In this document: in pieces, positions 31,955 through 37,365 of the stretch | Layout of the letters: every line of letters begins with the position of its first letter | How positions within the stretch are numbered: the stretch's first letter is position 1 | Assembly (NCBI GenBank): GCA_049323615.1 | Contig: JBMOPD010000067.1 | Location: 1 to 37,365 of the forward strand | Direction of reading: 5' to 3' | Length of the DNA: 37,365 nt | From: JBMOPD01 sp049323615 | Lineage (GTDB): Bacteria > Bacillota > Desulfotomaculia > Desulfotomaculales > Desulfocucumaceae | Notes under the pieces: model-generated | What the model was told of the DNA's origin: nothing | Database searches by the model: none | The model's input: the letters and a program-made list of their open reading frames with translations, nothing else | Program-made: the position numbers and the translations under genes

Positions 31955-32184
31955 TAACTGAACCTCCTGGAGTATTCTACCATGTCAAAAACATCTTTAT
32001 GCCGTACAGAGTACTTTTTCAAAAACTCCCTGGCCTTTGATTTCTTTACATTGTTCCCGTTCTCTTCAGCCGGGGCTTGTTTCGGACGCTCCAGGACGGC
32101 AGTTCCCCTGCTGGATACCAAAACGACCCCCTCCTTTTCTGGGTTTCTATTCAAATTATAGTAAAAATTTTTATGGTTGTCCAT
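31954..32184 (-). CDS. Antitoxin partner of the PIN toxin
   Basis: A 76-residue, charged protein directly upstream of the toxin gene, with GGGAGGA five bases before its ATG. The N-terminal half is likely flexible. The C-terminal half has a helix (S-K-A-R-E-F-L-K-K-Y-S-V-R-H-K-D-V-F) suited to wrapping the toxin. No standard DNA-binding antitoxin fold is obvious. The assignment rests on gene order, size and the one-base overlap. Confidence 0.65.
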   Translation of the reverse strand: MDNHKNFYYNLNRNPEKEGVVLVSSRGTAVLERPKQAPAEENGNNVKKSKAREFLKKYSVRHKDVFDMVEYSRRFS

Positions 32185-32271
32185 TGTTCCTCCCAGATTA
32201 GTTCTTATTTATCAATTCTATTATTTGTTGAAGCGAAAGTTTCTAAAGTAATTTTCAGGGAGTAAATTTTT

Positions 32272-33291
32272 ATGAACCCTCAGGTAATTGCGACAGGCGC
32301 AAGGATGGGCGCTAAAATCTGGCGGCTCGCCTCCTCCGGCAAGGAAAGAGACAATTTTGCCCTCAAGATCGAGCATCTGTTACTTATTGCCTCCGGTCTG
32401 CTGCTCGTGGCGCTGGTATCATGTTTTTTGATGTTTTCATTCGTGGTCGGCGGGCTGGGCGGCATCGGGAATTCCGGTTTTCGCTCCGGCCCCCCCACCG
32501 CTTTCGCCGTGGCGGACCTACCGGCACAGCACCTGCCCGTTTTTCTAAGGGCGCAGGACAGGTACGGAGTATCCTGGGCTGTCCTGGCGGCCATCTGGAA
32601 GGTGGAGTCCCGGCCCGAACCGGGCACACCCGAAACCGGCGCCGCCGGGTTCATGCGGTTGAGGCCTTCCGTTTTTGATCAATACAGGCAGGACGGGGAC
32701 AACGACGGCATCTGTGATCCAAACAACCCCTGGGACGCCGTTTTTACTACGGCCAACATGCTGAGGGCAAACGGTTATGCCCGGGACCCGCGGAAGGCCG
32801 TCTTCAGTTACGATCACGCGGACTGGTACGTGAACAGGGTCATGGATGTGGCCTCCCAGTACTCCTCCACCATATTGCCGGCGGGAAATGGTATTTGGCC
32901 CCTGCCGTCCCGGTACGTGCAGGTATTGTCCGGCTACGGGACCCGCATGCACCCTTTTCTGAATCAATATCATTTTCATGACGGGATAGACATACCGGCC
33001 CCGGAAGGCACACCGGTATTCGCCGTACAGAACGGAAGGGTGGACTGGGACCGGCAGAAAGGCGGGTACGGGCTGTGCGTGGTATTAGACCACAGCGGCT
33101 GCCGGACGCTTTACGCCCATCTATCCGGCATAGCGGTGCGGAGCGGGGAGGAGGTCGAAGCCGGCCAGACCATCGGCTACGTGGGATCTACCGGCCTGTC
33201 CACCGGCCCCCACCTGCATTTTTCGGTTTACGTCAACGGGCAGCCCTGTAACCCCGAGGAGTGGCTGGCGGCCCCGTCGGGAAACAGCTAA
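32272..33291 (+). CDS. tcpG: Bifunctional cell-wall hydrolase: lytic transglycosylase plus M23 endopeptidase (TcpG/VirB1-like)
   Basis: A 339-residue protein. One membrane segment (L-L-L-I-A-S-G-L-L-L-V-A-L-V) lies near residues 36-62. A lytic transglycosylase domain follows with catalytic E112 in W-K-V-E-S-R-P and the G-A-A-G-F-M-R-L segment. The C-terminal M23 (LytM) domain has G-Y-G-T-R-M-H-P, zinc ligands H236 and D240 in F-H-D-G-I-D-I-P, and H314/H316 in G-P-H-L-H-F. Such enzymes open the peptidoglycan for the conjugation channel. The ATG has AGGGAG nine bases upstream. All catalytic residues are present. The symbol follows pCW3 gene naming and is tentative. Confidence 0.85.
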   Translation: MNPQVIATGARMGAKIWRLASSGKERDNFALKIEHLLLIASGLLLVALVSCFLMFSFVVGGLGGIGNSGFRSGPPTAFAVADLPAQHLPVFLRAQDRYGVSWAVLAAIWKVESRPEPGTPETGAAGFMRLRPSVFDQYRQDGDNDGICDPNNPWDAVFTTANMLRANGYARDPRKAVFSYDHADWYVNRVMDVASQYSSTILPAGNGIWPLPSRYVQVLSGYGTRMHPFLNQYHFHDGIDIPAPEGTPVFAVQNGRVDWDRQKGGYGLCVVLDHSGCRTLYAHLSGIAVRSGEEVEAGQTIGYVGSTGLSTGPHLHFSVYVNGQPCNPEEWLAAPSGNS

Positions 33292-33307
33292 GCGGAGGTG
33301 ACTGCGA

Positions 33308-35677
33308 ATGTTAAAAGTCATTGCGGTAATTGCATCTGTTCCCGGTGCCGGATCCACCTTTGTGGCGTCGAACATCGCCGCCTGGCTTGCGGCCCGGGAC
33401 GTAAAAACCCTGCTGATAGATTTCAGCTTCCGGGGCGTGCTGGGGGCACTGTTTCTGGACGAGGCGTCCCGGGAGGCTGTTTTCTCCACCACGGCCACGT
33501 GGCGCGAATTCCGGACCGGCTCTTTGCTTACCACTGAATACGGCCTGGCCGTGCTGCCGGGTCCGGGGCGGGGGGACGGCATGATTGACAGGATTTCCAC
33601 CGTCCGGCCCAGTGAAATTATCGAACACTTTTCATCGTTCGATGCGGTGGTGGTCGATGCCGGGGGGGAAATACACCTTCCCCACGCCCGGGACGCCGTA
33701 GCCGCGTCGGACGTGACCCTGCTGATAACTGAACCTACCCGGAGGTGCCTGCAGGCCATCACTGACGTGCAGAAGGTCGAGTTGAACAAAATCCCAAACC
33801 TGCGCATTGTGGTCAACAGGGTATCCCGCAGCGCCTATTACCACCCGTTTGATGTTGCACGCTGGCTGGGGAGGGAGAAATACCTGGCAATTCCGGACGA
33901 CGCGGCCAGGGCAAACGAGGCCGCCAGAAAGCGCCTGCCCGTGGTGCTTTACGGCAAAGGCCGGGCCTGCTCGTCGCTGAGGGAAATGGCGGACTCTCTG
34001 ATCCCGAAGAACTCTGCCGCCGGGGAGGAAGGAGATTTTTTACCGGAAAAGGACATGGTTGAATGTGAATCCACGGGTCAACCCCAATTTTTGGCGTCGT
34101 CCGGGGCCCAAGTTATTAAAGAGATTTCACAGAAGCCCAGGGGGTTCTTAAAAAGCAGGCTGTTCGCTCCCAAAATGAAAAAAAGGGTAACCGGGGGCAA
34201 GCCGCCGGTTATCGCAGTTGTTTCTCCCTGGATGGGCGGGATCGGCGCCACGACCCTGGCGGTGAAAATTTCCAAAGTGTTAAACGCGGCACTGATTGAT
34301 GCCGACCTCAGAGGAAGGGGACTCGGCGTGAGGCTGGGAATCGACCCGGCCGATATCTGGGAATACGACTGGCGGAACGGGGGAGTACCCGTGAAGGTTA
34401 ACGGCGAAAAGCCTGCCTGGGTGCTGGATCCGTATGTGAACAACGAGGACGTGAAACTGGCTGGTGAGCTGAATGAATTGCTCCGCATGGCCATGTTGTC
34501 CGGAAGCGTGATTGTAGACGCAGGTTCGGACCCCCTGGCATGGTACGCCCGGGAAGCAATAAGCGCGGCGGACTTGGTGTGTATTCCATTAGGCGGCGAT
34601 CCATTGCTGATTGCCCGTTCCCTTCCGCGCTGGCGGAAAGAATTGGCCCTGGAAAAACCCGCTGTGATTGCCCTGGCGGGCAACGGCGATGCAAAAGAAA
34701 TAGAAGACATGTTCGGCCTGAAATGCATAAAGGTGAACATAAGTGACGATAGCGGCCTTGATGTGCTTGTCTTCGAACTCCAAAAAGTCCGGAGCATCAT
34801 CCCCGCCAGGTTTAATATATACGTTACCGGCCCGGTTGACGTTCCTCCGGTTCCGGGAATGAGTTTCAAGCGATTTGACAGTACATTTGCTCTCTGGAAG
34901 GAGATGGAAAGCTGTGCGGCGCCCGACTCCCTGGTGTTTGCCGCCACCCCCGGTATAGATCAATTCATTAAGGAACTCAGGGATAATAACGTGTCCCTGC
35001 CCATCGCCGTTATTGGCGACACCGATGAAACGTATTACCGGGCGGGGGTTGACGCGTGTTACGAAAAACTGACCGAGTCAAACATCCGGGATCTGTTCAG
35101 CAGAGGGAGCAGTATAAAAAAACTCATGGAACAGTCCAGAACGGACGAATTGACCGGCTGCTACAGGAGGGAGGTGCTGGAAAACTATTTAAGTATAGGG
35201 ATCCGGAGATACAGGGAAGCCGGGGAACCGTTTTCCATCCTGATGTGTGACCTTGATTATTTCAAGAAGATCAACGACACGTATGGCCACCAGGCCGGTG
35301 ACCGGGTGCTGAGAGAATTCGGCTCCTTCCTGCGATCCGGCGTCCGAAAGACAGACAAGGTGATTCGTTACGGCGGGGAAGAATTTGTGGTTGTATTTCC
35401 CCGCTGCCGTACGGAAGAGGCTTACATGGCGGCGGAAAACCTGCGTGAGGCCTGGGAGGTCAGGGAAATATACCTGCCCTCGGGGGAAGTTGTCAGGTCG
35501 TCATATAGCGGAGGGGTAGCCGAGTTCGGCAAGGATGGAAGAGAGGGAGGGGTACTGCTGGAAGCGGCGGATAGAGCGCTGTACAGGGCGAAGGAAGAGG
35601 GAAGGAACAGGATTTTGTCTGCCGGGGCATTGAAGACGACTGCGCTCTCTATGGCTGCAAATCAGGATAACGTTTAG
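33308..35677 (+). CDS. Tandem TadZ/ParA-like domains fused to a GGDEF diguanylate cyclase
   Basis: A 789-residue protein. Domain 1 (residues 1-240) is ParA/MinD-like with P-loop S-V-P-G-A-G-S-T-F; domain 2 (about 300-500) has S-P-W-M-G-G-I-G-A-T-T. Both lack the P-loop lysines, as TadZ/CpaE proteins often do. A receiver-like segment (about 530-600: L-V-F-A-A-T-P, I-A-V-I-G-D-T) follows. The C-terminal GGDEF domain is complete: T-D-E-L-T-G-C-Y, C-D-L-D-Y-F-K-K-I-N-D-T-Y-G-H, Y-G-G-E-E-F at about 688-693, with an R-K-T-D inhibitory site five residues before. It should make c-di-GMP. GGAGGTG precedes the ATG, 16 bases after tcpG, so it is part of the transfer operon. A link between transfer and c-di-GMP is inferred. 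Confidence 0.82.
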   Translation: MLKVIAVIASVPGAGSTFVASNIAAWLAARDVKTLLIDFSFRGVLGALFLDEASREAVFSTTATWREFRTGSLLTTEYGLAVLPGPGRGDGMIDRISTVRPSEIIEHFSSFDAVVVDAGGEIHLPHARDAVAASDVTLLITEPTRRCLQAITDVQKVELNKIPNLRIVVNRVSRSAYYHPFDVARWLGREKYLAIPDDAARANEAARKRLPVVLYGKGRACSSLREMADSLIPKNSAAGEEGDFLPEKDMVECESTGQPQFLASSGAQVIKEISQKPRGFLKSRLFAPKMKKRVTGGKPPVIAVVSPWMGGIGATTLAVKISKVLNAALIDADLRGRGLGVRLGIDPADIWEYDWRNGGVPVKVNGEKPAWVLDPYVNNEDVKLAGELNELLRMAMLSGSVIVDAGSDPLAWYAREAISAADLVCIPLGGDPLLIARSLPRWRKELALEKPAVIALAGNGDAKEIEDMFGLKCIKVNISDDSGLDVLVFELQKVRSIIPARFNIYVTGPVDVPPVPGMSFKRFDSTFALWKEMESCAAPDSLVFAATPGIDQFIKELRDNNVSLPIAVIGDTDETYYRAGVDACYEKLTESNIRDLFSRGSSIKKLMEQSRTDELTGCYRREVLENYLSIGIRRYREAGEPFSILMCDLDYFKKINDTYGHQAGDRVLREFGSFLRSGVRKTDKVIRYGGEEFVVVFPRCRTEEAYMAAENLREAWEVREIYLPSGEVVRSSYSGGVAEFGKDGREGGVLLEAADRALYRAKEEGRNRILSAGALKTTALSMAANQDNV

Positions 35678-35719
35678 GGAAAAACTGAACAGGACAGGCC
35701 TGATGTCCGGTAATTATTT

Positions 35720-35758
35720 TTTACATTTATTGAATACGTGAATAAAATAATGTAAAAT
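35720..35758 (+). promoter_or_regulatory. Promoter and inverted-repeat operator of the second XRE-ImmA gene
   Basis: TTTACATT at 35720-35727 and AATGTAAA at 35749-35756 form a perfect eight-base inverted repeat. TTTACA at 35720-35725 with TAAAAT at 35743-35748 (17-base spacer) or TTGAAT at 35730-35735 with TAAAAT at 35753-35758 (17-base spacer) gives a promoter under the repeat. The half-site matches the operator at 6103-6131. Confidence 0.55.
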
Positions 35759-35780
35759 ATATTTACCGGAGGGGATTTAC

Positions 35781-36992
35781 ATGGATATGGCCTTTATAAT
35801 TGGTAACAACATTGAAAAACTGCGTGAAGAACAAAATATTTCGGTGGAACAGCTGGCCGAAATCGTCGGTGTGACCCGCCAAACCATGACCAGCTACCTG
35901 AAGGGGAGGCAGGTTATCGACAGCGGCAAGCTGGCCAGGATTGCAGGTCACTTCAACAAGCCTTTTGATTACTTCCTCACCGAGGACCACCAGGAATTCC
36001 CGTTTATGTTCAGAGCGGATAACCCCAGAGAAAACTTTGACAACATACTGGCCGAGAAAATCGTCAGGAGAGTCGGCAACACTTGCGATTTACTGGATAT
36101 TTCCGGGAGAAAGCTGGTGCTGGTGCCGGAATCCTATAAGCTTCGGATTTCCGGGAGCAGGCTGAACCGGGAAGAAAAAGAGCTGATTGAGGAAATAGCC
36201 GTTAAAAAGCGGGAAGATTTCGGAGTGGCCGACATAGTTCCGGATAACTACTACCGGATATTACAGGAAAACGGCATTAACGTGCTGGCGTTTCCTTTCG
36301 AAAACAGCGCCATTTTCGCCGTGTCCGCGTATTCCCCCGAGTACGGCAGCTTTATTGTGATTAACGACGACGCGGGCATACCGGAAGAAAGGAAGATGTT
36401 CAGCGCCGTACACGAACTGGGTCACCTGATTTTTCACAGGGAACAGTACTTAAAGGGCTTCAATTCATTCAGCCACACTTACGGCAAAAAGAGAAACATA
36501 AACGAGGAAGTGGCCAATCATTTTGCCATGTGTTTCCTGGTATCCAGGTCTTTGATGAAAAAGTACAGAAACATATTTAAAAACAAGGACTTTCTGTTGA
36601 GGGAAATTATGGAGATTAAGAGTGTGTTTCTGGTCAGCGCCAAATGCCTGATATATGCCCTGGAATACTACGGTTATATAACGGAAAAGCAGAAAGGCAC
36701 CCACATCGGGTACCTCAACAAAAACGGCTATTCAACGGCGGAGCCCCGGCCCATGCAGTCAATCGAAAAGGGCGCGTACTGGCAAGGTGTTATCAGAGAA
36801 CTATTTAACCGTGAAGAGATTTCCTTGAGCAAGATTTCCGAGGTGCTGGAAATACCTTTATCCCAGGCAAGAATGCTGACCAGCGGAAAATCCTTGCTCC
36901 GTTTTGCTGGCGCCGTTAACCCAGGTGACCTTAAAACAATTGAACAGGCCATTCAAGAGGAGTGTGAAAAAGTTGACCAAAGCGACTGGTAA
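35781..36992 (+). CDS. XRE regulator fused to an ImmA/IrrE metallopeptidase
   Basis: A 403-residue protein with GGAGGGG before its ATG. Residues 8-70 are an XRE helix-turn-helix (I-E-K-L-R-E-E-Q-N-I-S-V-E-Q-L-A-E-I-V-G, then R-Q-T-M-T-S-Y-L-K-G-R). Residues about 145-280 are a zinc peptidase with H-E-L-G-H at 211-215 and N-E-E-V-A-N-H-F-A-M-C-F, the E-x-x-A-N-x-F-A signature. The C-terminal region (I-R-E-L-F-N-R-E-E-I-S-L-S-K-I-S-E-V-L) resembles a second helix-turn-helix. It is a one-piece version of the 6202/6572 gene pair, sharing F-D/L-D-Y-F-L-T-E at the end of the DNA-binding domain. It likely represses its own promoter. The following PIN gene overlaps its end by 20 bases. Confidence 0.88.
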   Translation: MDMAFIIGNNIEKLREEQNISVEQLAEIVGVTRQTMTSYLKGRQVIDSGKLARIAGHFNKPFDYFLTEDHQEFPFMFRADNPRENFDNILAEKIVRRVGNTCDLLDISGRKLVLVPESYKLRISGSRLNREEKELIEEIAVKKREDFGVADIVPDNYYRILQENGINVLAFPFENSAIFAVSAYSPEYGSFIVINDDAGIPEERKMFSAVHELGHLIFHREQYLKGFNSFSHTYGKKRNINEEVANHFAMCFLVSRSLMKKYRNIFKNKDFLLREIMEIKSVFLVSAKCLIYALEYYGYITEKQKGTHIGYLNKNGYSTAEPRPMQSIEKGAYWQGVIRELFNREEISLSKISEVLEIPLSQARMLTSGKSLLRFAGAVNPGDLKTIEQAIQEECEKVDQSDW

Positions 36993-37035
36993 GTTCTTAC
37001 TCGACACCAATATTGTTCATAGATCTATTTGGTGA
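36973..37035 (+). pseudogene. PIN-domain gene broken after about 20 codons
   Basis: From a TTG ten bases after AGGAG, inside the end of the XRE-ImmA gene, the frame reads M-T-K-A-T-G-K-F-L-L-D-T-N-I-V-H-R-S-I-W and then TGA. F-L-L-D-T-N-I is the classic first strand and first catalytic Asp of a PIN nuclease. The rest is missing. A short frame (V-I-I-G-K-L-K-I-D-Y) continues one base over from 37032, but I cannot tell whether it belongs to the same gene. Confidence 0.65.
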
Positions 37036-37120
37036 TAATCGGCAAGTTAAAAATTGATTATCCAGAGCTTTCAGGTATTTATTACCGCTCTCCTGAGTCT
37101 AATTTAAGAAGGTGACCGGA

Positions 37121-37297
37121 ATGACAGACGTGGTAAAAAAGCATGGCAAAGCTGAATCAACGGAACAGGTGAAAGCGTTACACAAAGATTTCTCCAAGAA
37201 GGTAGCCGATTCCGGCTTAACACACAAGGAAATAGAAAAAGCGGTCAGAAAGGCCAGGACTGATGTCAGGAAAGCCCGCCGTTCCGGTTGTAAATGA
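37121..37297 (+). CDS. Small basic helical protein
   Basis: A 58-residue, lysine-rich protein. The ATG at 37121 has AAGGTG six bases upstream. The sequence is helical and charged (V-K-A-L-H-K-D-F-S-K-K-V-A-D-S-G-L-T, then K-E-I-E-K-A-V-R-K-A-R). It resembles small antitoxin-type proteins that precede PIN toxins, and the window ends shortly after, so a toxin gene could follow. It has no motif that identifies it. A CCCC-acaa-GGGG hairpin at about 37310-37323 may be a weak terminator. Confidence 0.5.
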   Translation: MTDVVKKHGKAESTEQVKALHKDFSKKVADSGLTHKEIEKAVRKARTDVRKARRSGCK

Positions 37298-37365
37298 CAT
37301 CCCCAGAAACCCCCACAAGGGGCACTCTTTTCATGAATTCTTTACTTATTCATCATCCTTTACCC

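Noticed and set aside
33308..35677. Plasmid-type ParA partition ATPase
   Set aside because: Both P-loops lack the lysines needed for ATP hydrolysis, no ParB gene follows, and the protein carries a GGDEF domain.

Overview
The window looks like a chromosomal stretch of a moderately GC-rich, anaerobic, low-branching Firmicute of the Peptococcaceae/Desulfotomaculales kind (Pelotomaculum or Desulfotomaculum-like). The grounds are a benzoyl-CoA pathway hydrolase (BamA) beside the start of an enoyl-CoA hydratase, Gram-positive Shine-Dalgarno sequences before most genes, frequent GTG/TTG starts, and a Tn916/pCW3-type (Tcp) conjugation machine. The genus is an inference.

Layout. 1-1255 (minus): end of a benzoate-degradation cluster. 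1398-3004: an IS110-family recombinase with a structured leader. 3389-5946: ECF sigma factor, membrane anti-sigma and a second divergent sigma-like gene, closed by a terminator. 6103-7874: a promoter with a palindromic operator, then XRE regulator, ImmA/IrrE metallopeptidase and a PIN-like gene in overlapping order. 7913-9193: debris of an integration site, made of a thiC fragment fused in frame to a broken tyrosine recombinase, the 3' half of a tRNA-Cys, its terminator and paired repeats. 9323-14175: hypothetical genes, a truncated paralogue pair, an IS1182-family element sitting inside a nucleotidyltransferase-like gene, and an IS110 remnant. 14268-17895 (minus): a SIR2-HerA antiphage operon.

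19059-35677 is the transfer module of an integrative conjugative element: TcpC, TcpD-like, TcpE, TcpF/VirB4, TcpH/VirB6 and a lytic transglycosylase-M23 hydrolase. It is followed by a large fusion of two TadZ/ParA-like domains with a GGDEF diguanylate cyclase. The module is interrupted by two IS110 elements, an AT-rich two-gene minus-strand cargo (coiled-coil protein plus a DUF2971-like protein) and a minus-strand PIN toxin-antitoxin pair. tcpE carries an in-frame TAG. Relaxase, coupling protein and an intact integrase are not in the window, so the element is partial here and may be defective.

35720-37297 holds a second XRE-ImmA regulator, this time fused, whose promoter reuses the same TTTACA/TGTAAA half-sites as the first. 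It overlaps a PIN gene broken after about 20 codons. The recurrence of XRE + ImmA/IrrE + overlapping PIN-like gene with a shared operator is the best candidate here for a little-described system. The structured RNA elements next to the IS110 recombinases and the TadZ-GGDEF fusion come next.
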